Assembly: GCF_014204755.1 (NCBI RefSeq)
Contig: NZ_JACHLZ010000001.1
Coordinates: forward strand, 2,604,001-2,668,000
DNA: 64,000 nucleotides
Direction of reading: 5' to 3'
From: Brachybacterium aquaticum
GTDB taxonomy: Bacteria > Actinomycetota > Actinomycetes > Actinomycetales > Dermabacteraceae
Shown: in pieces, positions 44,394 to 53,307 of the stretch
Position numbering within the stretch: the first letter of the stretch is position 1
Layout of the letters: every line of letters begins with the position of its first letter
Notes under the pieces: model-generated
Seen by the model: the letters and a program-made list of their open reading frames with translations, nothing else
Databases searched by the model: none
Told to the model about the DNA's origin: nothing
Translations under genes and position numbers: made by a program

Positions 44394-45338
44394 GTGGCAT
44401 CACCTCGACGGCAGAAGCGCTGGGACGTCTCGAACGACGTCGCGCCGAGCATCTACTTCGGACTCGACCGGAAGCTCTGCGGGATCTACACACTGGAGTT
44501 CGCGAACGGCGAGCGCTACGTCGGCCAGACCGTCGATCTGACCAGCCGGCTCGCCTCGCATAGGCGGCGCTGGAGTGACATCACGGCGGTCTCGTTCCTC
44601 GAGTGCGGGCGCGATGAGCTCAACGACGTCGAGCGCACCCTGATCACGCAGACGGAGCGCAGCTACACCGTCCGCAACAGGGCCTTCACCCAGATGCCCG
44701 GCGGCGATGCCGAGATCGATCTCGTGGTGGACCGCCAGCAGCAGGAGGAATGGCTCGAGGGCGTGAAGCCGGCGTACCCGCTCGATGAGCGCGCCCGCGC
44801 CGCGGAGCGCCGTCGGCGGATCCGGCCGAAGTACGAGCAGCTCGCCGCTCACCCGGCGTACCCGGAGGCGCTCGCGGATCTCACCGAGTACGTCCACGAG
44901 GTCATTCCGTGGCCGTCCGTGACAGGTGGCCTGTACTGGGGAGTCTCGGCGATGCCCGGGACGGCGAAGTCCAAGGACCGGTACCGGCTCTTCACCGTCA
45001 ACGCCCACAACGTGGAGCTGCTCTTCGCGCACCACTTCCCGAACGAGGGCGAGACCAACGTGATCCTCAACGTCGCCTCCAGCATCATCAACGCCAAGGA
45101 CCGCAGAGGGTTGATGATCCGGCGGACCTCGCATTACCGCAGCTACAAGGATTGCGAGACGATCGCGCTTCCGGCAGGGGCGATGGCCGAGGTACTGGCG
45201 CGTTCCAGCGTCCTACTGGCTGCGCGCACGATGGCGCTCGGGCTCATGCGTCGAGGGCCGTCGAACTTCGCGAAGTTCCACTCAGATGATCTGCTGGACG
45301 AGGTGCTGCTGCATCGGGCGGGGGAGGCGACGGCCTGA
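44394..45338 (+). CDS. GIY-YIG nuclease domain protein
   Basis: 314-aa protein with a GTG start. The N-terminal GIY-YIG nuclease core is 'CGIYTLEFANGERYVGQTVD' (GIY and YVG elements), followed by 'LTSRLASHRRRW' with the conserved Arg and His. The metal-binding Glu is probably in 'DELNDVERTLITQTE'. Residues 130-314 are unlike known GIY-YIG partners ('YWGVSAMPGTAKSKDRYRLF') and contain no second enzyme I recognise. In this setting a role as a defence nuclease is likely. A homing endonuclease is less likely, because there is no intron or intein here. Confidence 0.7.
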   Translation: MASPRRQKRWDVSNDVAPSIYFGLDRKLCGIYTLEFANGERYVGQTVDLTSRLASHRRRWSDITAVSFLECGRDELNDVERTLITQTERSYTVRNRAFTQMPGGDAEIDLVVDRQQQEEWLEGVKPAYPLDERARAAERRRRIRPKYEQLAAHPAYPEALADLTEYVHEVIPWPSVTGGLYWGVSAMPGTAKSKDRYRLFTVNAHNVELLFAHHFPNEGETNVILNVASSIINAKDRRGLMIRRTSHYRSYKDCETIALPAGAMAEVLARSSVLLAARTMALGLMRRGPSNFAKFHSDDLLDEVLLHRAGEATA

Positions 45339-45420
45339 GGCTCGGTCAATGCGCTGCATCTCTGCGAGAGTCGCGCGATGATGGACGAACGTGCACCGCC
45401 TGAGGAAGGACCCGCAACGC

Positions 45421-47322
45421 ATGTCGACATTCCAGACGCCCCAATACACGATCACCGAGATGTTGAAGGACGCGTCTGACGGCACCCTCCAGTTGCCGGA
45501 CTTCCAGCGCCCCTACCGATGGGATGACGAGCGGATTCGCTCGCTCCTCGTGACGGTCCTGCGCGGGCATCCGATGGGCGTGATCATGACGTTGGAGACG
45601 GGTGGCGAGAACATCAGGTTCAAGCCCCGTCCCCTGACCGGCGTTCAGCTCGAGACCGCAGCGAAGGAGCCTGAGCTGCTTCTCCTGGATGGCCAGCAGC
45701 GGATGACGTCGATGTACCAGGCGCTCACCGGAGACGGGATCGTCGAGACCGAGGATGTCCGGCACCACAAGCTCACCCGACGATACTTCATCGACGTCGA
45801 GAAGGCGCTCGGCGATGCACGGTCCCAGGACGAAGCGGTGCTTTCGCTCCCTGCCGATGGGGTGATCCGGGAGAACTTCAATCGCGACGTCCGCTTCGAT
45901 GTCTCGACGCCCGAGAAGCAGCAGCTCGAGGGTCTCATGCCGCTGAGCGTGCTTTTCGACCAGCAGGCCGCGATGCCGTGGCTCTTCGGCTACATGCAGG
46001 CGAAGAAGCCCGACGAGGACGTTGATCGAACCGCTGTCATGCAGACGTTCACGACGAAGATCCTGAACCCGATGCAGCAGTACAAGATTCCGGCGATCCA
46101 GCTGAAGAAGGACATCGGCAAGGACGCGGTCGCCACAGTCTTCGAGAAGGTGAACACCGGCGGACTGCCCCTCGACACCTTCGAGCTGCTGACAGCCACC
46201 TTCGCGGGCGACCGCGCCTATTTCGAGGAGACCGGTAAGGACTTCCGGCTCGGCGAGGACTGGGAGCTCACGCAGAAGGTGATCGACGATCATCGCGCGC
46301 TCCACGGCATTCGCAACACCGACATCCTGATGGGGATCTCGGTCCTCGTCACCCTCGAGAAGAGGAAGGCTGATGCAGCCAAGGGGCTGACAGGGAAGAA
46401 GCTCTCGCAGACCAGTGCCCGCAGGGAGGACATCCTGAGCATGGAGCTGCGTGATTATCGCCGGGTCGCCCCGCTCATGCGCCGCGCGCTCCCGGCCGTC
46501 GCTCGTCATCTGCGATCACTCCACATTCACAGCTCGGGCGACGTTCCGTACCGCAGCCAGCTGATCGCGCTTGCGGTCTTCCACGTGCTGCTCGGAGAAC
46601 GAGCCGAGGAGCATGCCGTCCGCGCCCGGCTCAACCAGTGGTACTGGTGCGGTGTTCTCGGCGAGCAGTACGGCGCGACGATCGAGACCAAGATCAGCCG
46701 CGACGCCGAACAGGTTCCTGGGTGGGCGCTCACCGAGAGCAGCGAGCTTCCCGACACCGTCGCCCGTGCCACCTTCGCCGAGTCCCGCCTCGGCTCGCTG
46801 CGCACGCGCCAGTCGGCTGCGTACAAGGGCGTCTACGCGCTGCTGATGGCACAGGAACGTCCCACGAAGGACTGGATGCTCGATCGTGAGCTGGACTTCG
46901 CGACGTACGACGAACTTCAGGTGGACATCCACCATGTCTTCCCGAAGAAGTGGTGCAATGAGAACGGCATCGAGGACTGGCGTCGCGAAAGCATCATCAA
47001 CAAGACGCCGCTGTCCAAGTCGACGAACATCCGACTCAGCGGCGACTCGCCCGCTGTGTACATGCATCGCCTCGATGCGAAGGGCCTCACGCCCGATCAG
47101 GTTGACCAGCAGATCACGACCCACGCGATCGATCCCGCGTACCTCCGCGCCGGTGACTTCGACGGCTACTTCGAGGATCGTCGAGCTCGTCTGGTGACGA
47201 TCATCGAGACGGCGATGGGCAAGGCCGTCGCGCGGGACTGGGACCTCGACTCCGAGGAGACCGACCGTCCGGAGAACTTCACGGAGGAGTTCGAGGACCA
47301 GGAGGACGCCGACGCTTCGTGA
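45421..47322 (+). CDS. DUF262/HNH protein (GmrSD-like)
   Basis: 633 aa from the ATG at 45421 (MSTFQTPQYTI), with AGGAAGGA upstream; an ATG ten codons earlier is less likely. The N-terminal DUF262 (ParB/Srx-fold NTPase-like) domain shows 'LQLPDFQRPYRWDDERIRSL' and the signature 'LLLDGQQRMTSMYQAL'. The C-terminal part (about 500-560) has 'VDIHHVFPKKWC' and 'INKTPLSKSTNIRLSG', which is the DUF1524-type His-Asn nuclease. This is the architecture of single-chain GmrSD type IV restriction enzymes, which cut modified phage DNA using NTP. It is the last gene of the plus-strand arm. Confidence 0.8.
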   Translation: MSTFQTPQYTITEMLKDASDGTLQLPDFQRPYRWDDERIRSLLVTVLRGHPMGVIMTLETGGENIRFKPRPLTGVQLETAAKEPELLLLDGQQRMTSMYQALTGDGIVETEDVRHHKLTRRYFIDVEKALGDARSQDEAVLSLPADGVIRENFNRDVRFDVSTPEKQQLEGLMPLSVLFDQQAAMPWLFGYMQAKKPDEDVDRTAVMQTFTTKILNPMQQYKIPAIQLKKDIGKDAVATVFEKVNTGGLPLDTFELLTATFAGDRAYFEETGKDFRLGEDWELTQKVIDDHRALHGIRNTDILMGISVLVTLEKRKADAAKGLTGKKLSQTSARREDILSMELRDYRRVAPLMRRALPAVARHLRSLHIHSSGDVPYRSQLIALAVFHVLLGERAEEHAVRARLNQWYWCGVLGEQYGATIETKISRDAEQVPGWALTESSELPDTVARATFAESRLGSLRTRQSAAYKGVYALLMAQERPTKDWMLDRELDFATYDELQVDIHHVFPKKWCNENGIEDWRRESIINKTPLSKSTNIRLSGDSPAVYMHRLDAKGLTPDQVDQQITTHAIDPAYLRAGDFDGYFEDRRARLVTIIETAMGKAVARDWDLDSEETDRPENFTEEFEDQEDADAS

Positions 47323-48081
47323 TTTGCCGTCCACCCTTCTTGGATGGACTCTGCCTATTCTTCGGTCAGCAGGGCTGGTGCTCGATCAGGCGACTGGTGC
47401 GGTCAGGACACCGAGCTGAAGGTCGGATTCCTGAGGCCCGCGTGCTCCGATGGCTCCGCCGCGACGGGCGACGACCACGGCACCGGGCGCGGGCCGGCTC
47501 GCTACTGCGATGAACTGTTCGGTCACCTGGGTTGCTCGACGGGAGTCCTGGACGAGAGCCTCTGCGGAGGGGATCCACCGAGTGATCGCCTCTGGTCAGC
47601 CGAACAGGTGCAGTGCGCCCGGGCTGATGGCAGCGGTACGTGGAACGAGTCCGAGCGCCAGCAGGATGTCCACGTGGCAAGGTCGCCGTAGGGGTCGCCT
47701 GTCGGCATGTGTCCCCTATCGTGGTGATCATCTGCGAGAACGCCGAGACCGTGCAGGTGCTACCGGACCTCCCCGGCACACTCGCGGTGCACGGCAAGGG
47801 ATACGCGGTCCCTGCCCTACTCGACGTGCCGTGGATCGCCGAATCGGGGTGAAGTTACGGGTCTCGGCGAGGCGGGCTTCGTCTGTACGCGGGCGATGTC
47901 GCCGGCGATCTCTGACCCGATCAGCGTCTCCACCGCCGTGCCGTCCTCGGCATCTATGTGTCGCATCGCAGAGGTCAGGGCTGCCGTTGTCGGCGTCCCT
48001 CCCACGATCCCGGGACGCCTCGCCCAGGTCCTGCACCCTCCTCATCGGCGGGTGCATGAGCGCAGGCGGATCCCTCCCCGC
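47323..48081. other. Non-coding right border of the defence island
   Basis: 759 bp between the DUF262 gene and the LacI gene. Apart from the jetD fragment (listed separately) I find no gene. A minus-strand stretch near 47880-48000 reads 'ALTSAMRHIDAEDGTAVETL', which looks protein-like but cannot be assigned. Frames are short and broken, as expected of decayed accessory DNA. Confidence 0.5.
47712..47852 (+). pseudogene. jetD: Remnant of Wadjet jetD (DUF2220/DUF3322 toprim region)
   Basis: A 46-residue plus-strand stretch reads 'PIVVIICENAETVQVLPDLP' and 'GTLAVHGKGYAVPALLDVPW', then a stop. JetD, the toprim-domain nuclease subunit of Wadjet plasmid defence, has a matching 'V-ENxxTFxxLP...AVxGxGYAV...PW' stretch just before its 'YWGDxDTHG' motif, which is missing here. 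No jetA, jetB or jetC is in the window. It is a short relic, so identity is probable rather than certain. Confidence 0.55.
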
Positions 48082-49092
48082 TCACGCCCCGCAGCCGCAG
48101 GAGCGACGGAGGACGAGCTCGGTGCCCGCGACCACCTGCTCCACGACGAGGGAGGGGTCCTCGAGGCGTGCGAAGAGCCGCTCCGTGGCGAGGGTGCCGA
48201 GCTCGGCCGGGTCCTGGCCCACCACGCTCACGGCAGGATCCAGCAGATCCGCCTGGTCGAAGTCGTCGAAGCCCATCATGGCGACCTCCCGCTGCAGGCC
48301 ACGGCTCTGGAGAGCGCGCACCACGCCGACGGAGATCGCGTTGCGGGCCGCGAAGATCGCGGTCGGCGGCTCCGCCGACCCGAGCACGGCGGACACCGCG
48401 CGGAGCGTGTCCTCCGTGCTGGACAGGCCGGTCACGACCTGGAGCGCCGAGCCTGGGAGCCCGGCCTCGGCCCAGGCCCTGCGCGCGCCGGCGATGCGCT
48501 GCGCGGCCGTGGTCAGCGTCGACAGGTGCGTCAGGACCGCGACCCGCCGATGCCCATGCTCCACGAGGTGGGCGATCGAGGCATGCGCGCCGCCGTCGTT
48601 GTCGACCATCATCGTGTCGATGGACAGTCCCGTGGGCGGTCGGTCCACGGCGATCACCGGGGTGCCCAGATCGAGCTCGTGCTGGAGGAAGGAGAGGTCC
48701 CCGGAGGGCATGAGCACCAGGCCGTCGACCCGGCGTGCGACGAGGGTGAGGGCAAGCAGGCGCTCCCGCTCGGCGTCCTCGTCGGTGCTCGCGGCGAACA
48801 CGCTGACCCCGTGCGCCAGGGCGGCGTCCTCGACGGCACGGTGGAGACGGGAGTCGAACTCGTTGCCCACACTCGACACGAGCAGCCCGATGCTGTCGGT
48901 GCGCCCCTCGGTACGGCGGAGGTTCCCGGCGGTCATGTCCTTTCGGTAGTTGAGGTCCTTGGCGGCCTTCCGCACCTTCTCCGCCGTCGCGTCCGAGACG
49001 CCGGGCTCGCCGTTGACGACCCGCGAGACGGTCTTGAACCCGACGCCCGCCCGGGCGGCGACGTCCTTCATCGTGGCACGCTTCTTCGCCAT
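48082..49092 (-). CDS. LacI-family transcriptional regulator
   Basis: 336 aa from the ATG at 49092 (MAKKRATMKDVAARAGVG), preceded by GGGAAGAG. The helix-turn-helix is 'VAARAGVGFKTVSRVVNGEP', followed by the hinge 'NYRKDMTAGNLRR'. The periplasmic-binding-like effector domain runs from 'SIGLLVSSVGNEF' to the C terminus, which ends in an unusual 'RRSCGCGA'. It lies just beyond the terminator of the sugar ABC operon, on the same strand, and most likely controls the fructan genes. Confidence 0.85.
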   Translation of the reverse strand: MAKKRATMKDVAARAGVGFKTVSRVVNGEPGVSDATAEKVRKAAKDLNYRKDMTAGNLRRTEGRTDSIGLLVSSVGNEFDSRLHRAVEDAALAHGVSVFAASTDEDAERERLLALTLVARRVDGLVLMPSGDLSFLQHELDLGTPVIAVDRPPTGLSIDTMMVDNDGGAHASIAHLVEHGHRRVAVLTHLSTLTTAAQRIAGARRAWAEAGLPGSALQVVTGLSSTEDTLRAVSAVLGSAEPPTAIFAARNAISVGVVRALQSRGLQREVAMMGFDDFDQADLLDPAVSVVGQDPAELGTLATERLFARLEDPSLVVEQVVAGTELVLRRSCGCGA

Positions 49093-49112
49093 GCTCTCTT
49101 CCCCTCCACAAG

Positions 49113-49151
49113 GGTGGTGGCCCCGAGGCATCGCGCCTCGGGGCCACCACC
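49113..49151 (-). terminator. Strong terminator of the sugar ABC operon
   Basis: GGTGGTGGCCCCGAGGC at 49113-49129 pairs perfectly over 17 bp with GCCTCGGGGCCACCACC at 49135-49151, loop ATCGC. It lies 10 bp after the solute-binding gene's stop and just before the LacI start. Confidence 0.85.
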
Positions 49152-49161
49152 GTCGTTCGAG

Positions 49162-50256
49162 TCAGCCTTCGAGCAGCGCCAGTCGATCGGGATCGTCCGC
49201 GAAGACCTCCTGCGCATTCTCCTTGGTGACGACGATCGGATCCAACGCGTAGATCGGCACCTCGATCACGCCGTTGTCCTCGGTCTCGTCGGCCGCGGGC
49301 GCCTCCTCGCCCTTCTGGAACGCCGAGATGATCTCGACGGTCTTGGCCACGAGGTCCTTCGTCGGCTTGTGCACGGTCGAGTACTGCTCACCGGCCCAGA
49401 TCGACTTGATGGACTCGGTCTCGGCGTCGAGGCCGTCGACCACCGGGATATCCTGACCGGCGGACTTGCACGAGGTGATGATCGCGCGGGCGATGCCGTC
49501 GTTCGGGGAGAGCACCCCGTGGATGGGGGTGTCGGAGTAGTTCGCGGCGAGCAGCGAGTCCATGCGGGCCTGGGCCTTGCCGTTGTCCCAGTCCTGGGTG
49601 GCGCACTGCTGGAAGTCCGTCTGGCCGGACACGACCACGAGCGTGCCGTCGTCGATCTTGGGCTGCAGAACGGACATGGCGCCCTCGAAGAAGTTCGGGG
49701 CGTTCGGGTCGGCCGGTCCGCCGCCGAACAGCTCGATGTTGTACGGACCGTCGCCCTTGCGCTCGGCGAGTCCGTCGAGCAGGGACTGCCCCTGCAGCTC
49801 ACCGGTGCGGATGCTGCCGAACTGGACCACGCCGTCGACCGCGTCGGTGTTCTCGATGAGGCGGTCGTAGCCGAGGACCCGCACGCCGGCGTCCTTGGCG
49901 GCCGCGAGGGCGCTGCCCAGCTGGGTGCCGTCGATGGGGCCGACGACGATCGCCTTCGCCCCCTGCTGGATCATCGCCTCGATCTGCTGCTGCTGCTGCG
50001 GCACCTTGTTGTCCGCCGCCTGGATCAGCGGGGTGAACCCGGCCGCTTCGAGCTGCTCCTTGAACATGGCCTGGGCCTCGGCCCAGTTCTGCGTGCCCAG
50101 CCACGGCAGGGACACTCCGATGGTGGCGCCGGCGTCGAAGCCGGTGCCCGCGTCCTCGCCGCCTCCGGTCTCTCCGGTGCGTCCTTCGCCGCAGGCGGCG
50201 AGCAGGAGGGCAGTGGCGGCAGCAGCGCCGCCGAGGGTGAACGTCCTGCGCTTCAT
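49162..50256 (-). CDS. Sugar ABC transporter substrate-binding lipoprotein (ChvE-like)
   Basis: 364-aa extracellular binding protein of the Peripla_BP_4 class. The signal peptide 'MKRRTFTLGGAAAATALLLA' ends in the lipobox 'LAAC'. Mature features are 'IGVSLPWLGTQNWAEAQ', 'QIEAMIQQGAKAIVVGPIDG' and 'VLGYDRLIENTDAVDGVVQF', as in ChvE/multiple monosaccharide-binding proteins. With the adjacent permease and double ATPase it forms a CUT2 importer. The fructanase and levansucrase nearby suggest fructose or short fructans as substrate, but the protein family itself does not show this. Confidence 0.85.
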   Translation of the reverse strand: MKRRTFTLGGAAAATALLLAACGEGRTGETGGGEDAGTGFDAGATIGVSLPWLGTQNWAEAQAMFKEQLEAAGFTPLIQAADNKVPQQQQQIEAMIQQGAKAIVVGPIDGTQLGSALAAAKDAGVRVLGYDRLIENTDAVDGVVQFGSIRTGELQGQSLLDGLAERKGDGPYNIELFGGGPADPNAPNFFEGAMSVLQPKIDDGTLVVVSGQTDFQQCATQDWDNGKAQARMDSLLAANYSDTPIHGVLSPNDGIARAIITSCKSAGQDIPVVDGLDAETESIKSIWAGEQYSTVHKPTKDLVAKTVEIISAFQKGEEAPAADETEDNGVIEVPIYALDPIVVTKENAQEVFADDPDRLALLEG

Positions 50257-50375
50257 GGTGGATCTCCTCAGGTGAAGTGGAGGCCCGTCGTCGGGCTCCA
50301 GGGTGGGGATGGGGTCAGGGGGGCGAGTCGCGGACGGCGTCCGCGCTCGGGATCGGGGCGGATGTCCCGCGGCGC

Positions 50376-51647
50376 TCAGGCCTCGGCGGCGCCGGGCGCG
50401 GCGGGCGCGATCTGGGCAGAGTCGGTGGTGCTCTCCGACTTGCCTCGGTCGCCGAAGAGCCGACCGGTGATGGAGGGACGTCCCTGCTGCTTGTTGTAGA
50501 CGTCGAAGGCCACGGCGGCGAGGAGTACGAGACCCTTGATGACCTGGGTCTTGTCCTGTCCGACGCCCATGAGGAACAGGCCCGAGTTCAGGGTGGCCAT
50601 CACGAGGCCGCCGATCATCGTGGCGGTGACGGTGCCGATGCCGCCGGAGACCGCGGCTCCGCCGATGAACACGGCGGCGATGGCGTCGAGCTCCCACATG
50701 TTGCCGTCGGTGGGGCCTGCCGAGGTGGCGCGCGCGACGAAGAGGATGCCGGCGAGCGCGGCGAGGAAGGACATGTTCATCATGACGAAGAACTGCACCT
50801 TGCTGACGCTGACACCGGAGAGCGCGGCCGCCTGCTTGTTGCCGCCGACGGCATAGATGTGACGGCCGAAGGTGGTGCGCTGGGTGATCACGTGGTAGAC
50901 GAGCACGAGCACGACGAGGATCAGACCGGGCACGGGGAACGACGTGCCGGGCCGGCCGCTGCCGAAGAGGTAGGTGACGTATCCGAGGACCGCGGCCACC
51001 AGCACCACGCGGATGATCACCGCGGTGCGGTTCAGATCCGTCTCGCCGTCGGCGACGCGCTGGCGGTAGGTGCTGATCTGGTTCCAGGCGTACAGGCCGA
51101 TCGCGATCAGGCCCAGCAGGAGGGTGGAGTTGTTGAGCTGGGTGAACCCGGGTCCCCACTCGGGCAGGTAGCCGGCGCCGAGCACGTTCAGCTCGGGCGG
51201 TACGGGCACGCTCACGGACCCGCTGATCCAGATCACGCCGCCGCGGAAGATCATCATGCCGGCGAGGGTGGTGATGAACCCGGGGATCCCCACCTTGGCG
51301 AGCCAGAACCCGTGCCAGGCGCCGATCGCGGCACCGATCACCAGTCCGGCCAGCAGCGCCGCCCACCAGGGGAAGCTAAGGTCACGGGCGGAGAGGGCCA
51401 CGCACATCCCGACGAATCCGGCGACGGATCCGACGGAGAGGTCGATATGGCCGATCACGATCACCATCACCATGCCGATCGCGAGGATCAGCACGTAGGC
51501 GTTGCCGGCGATGAGGTTCTGCATGTTCCCCGGCGTCAGCATGTTGCCGCCGGAGGCGATGTGGAATCCGAGGAGGAGGGCCACGAGGGCGAAGACCATC
51601 GTGAACTGACGGAGGTCCGTCCCGAAGATCTGCTTCACGACATTCAT
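50376..51647 (-). CDS. CUT2-type sugar ABC transporter permease (GguB/MmsB-like)
   Basis: 423-aa integral membrane protein with about ten helices. Family motifs are 'GMVMVIVIGHIDLSVGSVAG', 'GIPGFITTLAGMMIFRGGV', 'NKQAAALSGVSVSKVQFFVM' and 'MWELDAIAAVFIGGAAVSGG', characteristic of the BPD_transp_2 family. The length matches GguB-like xylose/multiple sugar permeases, longer than RbsC. The start ATG at 51647 lies 38 bp after the ATPase gene, within one operon. Confidence 0.88.
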   Translation of the reverse strand: MNVVKQIFGTDLRQFTMVFALVALLLGFHIASGGNMLTPGNMQNLIAGNAYVLILAIGMVMVIVIGHIDLSVGSVAGFVGMCVALSARDLSFPWWAALLAGLVIGAAIGAWHGFWLAKVGIPGFITTLAGMMIFRGGVIWISGSVSVPVPPELNVLGAGYLPEWGPGFTQLNNSTLLLGLIAIGLYAWNQISTYRQRVADGETDLNRTAVIIRVVLVAAVLGYVTYLFGSGRPGTSFPVPGLILVVLVLVYHVITQRTTFGRHIYAVGGNKQAAALSGVSVSKVQFFVMMNMSFLAALAGILFVARATSAGPTDGNMWELDAIAAVFIGGAAVSGGIGTVTATMIGGLVMATLNSGLFLMGVGQDKTQVIKGLVLLAAVAFDVYNKQQGRPSITGRLFGDRGKSESTTDSAQIAPAAPGAAEA

Positions 51648-51685
51648 GGGTGTGCTCTTTCGTTGCTGCGTGAATGGGAGTCGGC

Positions 51686-53233
51686 TCAGGCGGCGGAGCC
51701 GACTGTGGTGGTCATCAGGCGCATGAGGGTCTCCTGGTCGGCGTCTGCGCGGTCGACCTCGCCGGTGATGCGCCCCTCGCAGATCGTGTAGATCCTGTCG
51801 CAGAGTCCCAGCACCTCGGGCAGCTCGGAGGAGATCACGATGATCGCCTTGCCCTGGTCGGCGAGGTCCTGGATGAGCTTGTAGATCTCGAACTTCGCGC
51901 CGACGTCGATGCCGCGGGTGGGCTCGTCCAGGATCAGCACGTCGGGCTCGGGGAAGAGCCACTTGGCCAGGACGACCTTCTGCTGATTGCCCCCGGAGAG
52001 GGTGGCGACGCCGACGTCGACCCCGGGGGTCTTGATCCGCAGCGAGGACCGGTACCGCTCGGCGACGGCCCGCTCCCGCGAGGGATCGATGAGCCCTCTG
52101 CGGACCACGGCCGGCAGGTTCGCCGAGACGATGGTGCGCTTGATGCTGTCCAACAGGTTCAGGCCGAGCTGCTTGCGGTCCTCGGAGACGTACGCGAGGC
52201 GGTGCCGGATGGCGTCCCGCACCGTGCGCAGCTCGACCTCCTCCCCGTGCAGGAACATCTGCCCGGAGCGGTGGATGCCGTAGGAGCGGCCGAACAGCGA
52301 GCGCGCCAGCTCGGTGCGCCCGGCCCCCATGAGCCCGGCGAAGCCGACGATCTCGCCGCGGCGGGCCACGAAGCTCTCCCCGTCGCACACCAGTCGGCCG
52401 GGCACGTTCGGGTGCTCGACGGTCCAGTCGCGGACCTCGAGGACGGTCTCGCCACCGAGATTCGGCGCGTGGTCGGGGTAGCGGTTGTCCAGGGAGCGGC
52501 CCACCATCGCGCGGATGATGCGGTCCTCGTCGACCTCGCCCGCCTCGACCGCGTAGGTCTCGACGGTGCGGCCGTCACGGATCACGGTCACCGCATCGGA
52601 GACGGCCGCGATCTCGTTGAGCTTGTGGGAGATCATGATCGAGGTGATCCCTCGGCCCTTGAGGCCCTTCATCAGCAGGAGCAGGTTCTCGGAGTCGTCC
52701 TCGTTGAGGGCGGAGGTCGGCTCGTCCAGGATCAGCAGCTTCACGTTCTTGGACAGCGCCTTGGCAATCTCCACCAGCTGCTGCTGGCCGACGCCCAGAT
52801 ACTTCACCGCCATGTCCGGGTCCACCTCGAGGCCCACCCGGGCGAGCAGGTCACGGCAGCGCCGACGGGACTCACGACGGTCGATGAGGCCCGAGGCGAC
52901 GATCTCGTTGCCGAGGAAGATGTTCTCGGTGACGGAGAGCTCCGGGATGAGCGCCAGCTCCTGGTGGATGATGACGATGCCGGCGCTCTCCGAGGACTTG
53001 ATGTCCTTGAAGGACATCTCCTCGCCCTCGAAGACGATCTGCCCACCGTAGGTGCCGTGGGGGTACACCCCGGAGAGCACCTTCATGAGCGTCGACTTCC
53101 CGGCGCCGTTCTCCCCGCAGATCGCGTGGATATCGCCTCGACGCACGGACATCGTGACGTCGTCGAGCGCCTTGACCCCCGGGAACAGCTTGGTGATGCT
53201 GCGCATCTCGAGGATGGCGTGCGGTTCTGCCAT
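51686..53233 (-). CDS. CUT2-type sugar ABC transporter ATPase (duplicated)
   Basis: 515-aa protein with two ATP-binding cassettes. The first has Walker A 'GENGAGKSTLMKVLSG', signature 'YLGVGQQQLVEIAKAL' and Walker B 'LLILDEPTSAL'. The second has a degenerate Walker A ('GFAGLMGAGRTELARSLFG'), signature 'LSGGNQQKVVLAKWL' and Walker B 'VLILDEPTRGIDVG'. This is the RbsA/GguA arrangement. A GGAGGAG RBS lies 4-10 nt before the ATG. It follows the GH32 gene after 74 bp and is probably cotranscribed with it. Confidence 0.9.
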   Translation of the reverse strand: MAEPHAILEMRSITKLFPGVKALDDVTMSVRRGDIHAICGENGAGKSTLMKVLSGVYPHGTYGGQIVFEGEEMSFKDIKSSESAGIVIIHQELALIPELSVTENIFLGNEIVASGLIDRRESRRRCRDLLARVGLEVDPDMAVKYLGVGQQQLVEIAKALSKNVKLLILDEPTSALNEDDSENLLLLMKGLKGRGITSIMISHKLNEIAAVSDAVTVIRDGRTVETYAVEAGEVDEDRIIRAMVGRSLDNRYPDHAPNLGGETVLEVRDWTVEHPNVPGRLVCDGESFVARRGEIVGFAGLMGAGRTELARSLFGRSYGIHRSGQMFLHGEEVELRTVRDAIRHRLAYVSEDRKQLGLNLLDSIKRTIVSANLPAVVRRGLIDPSRERAVAERYRSSLRIKTPGVDVGVATLSGGNQQKVVLAKWLFPEPDVLILDEPTRGIDVGAKFEIYKLIQDLADQGKAIIVISSELPEVLGLCDRIYTICEGRITGEVDRADADQETLMRLMTTTVGSAA

Positions 53234-53307
53234 CGTCTCCTCCTTCTCCTCGTCGGATGCCGCGCTCGGGCGGCTCGGTCGTCCCGGTCCGGGTGGCTGC
53301 GGGGCGG

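Noticed and set aside
44394-45338. GIY-YIG gene as a homing endonuclease
   Set aside because: No group I intron, intein or split host gene surrounds it; the context is a defence cluster.
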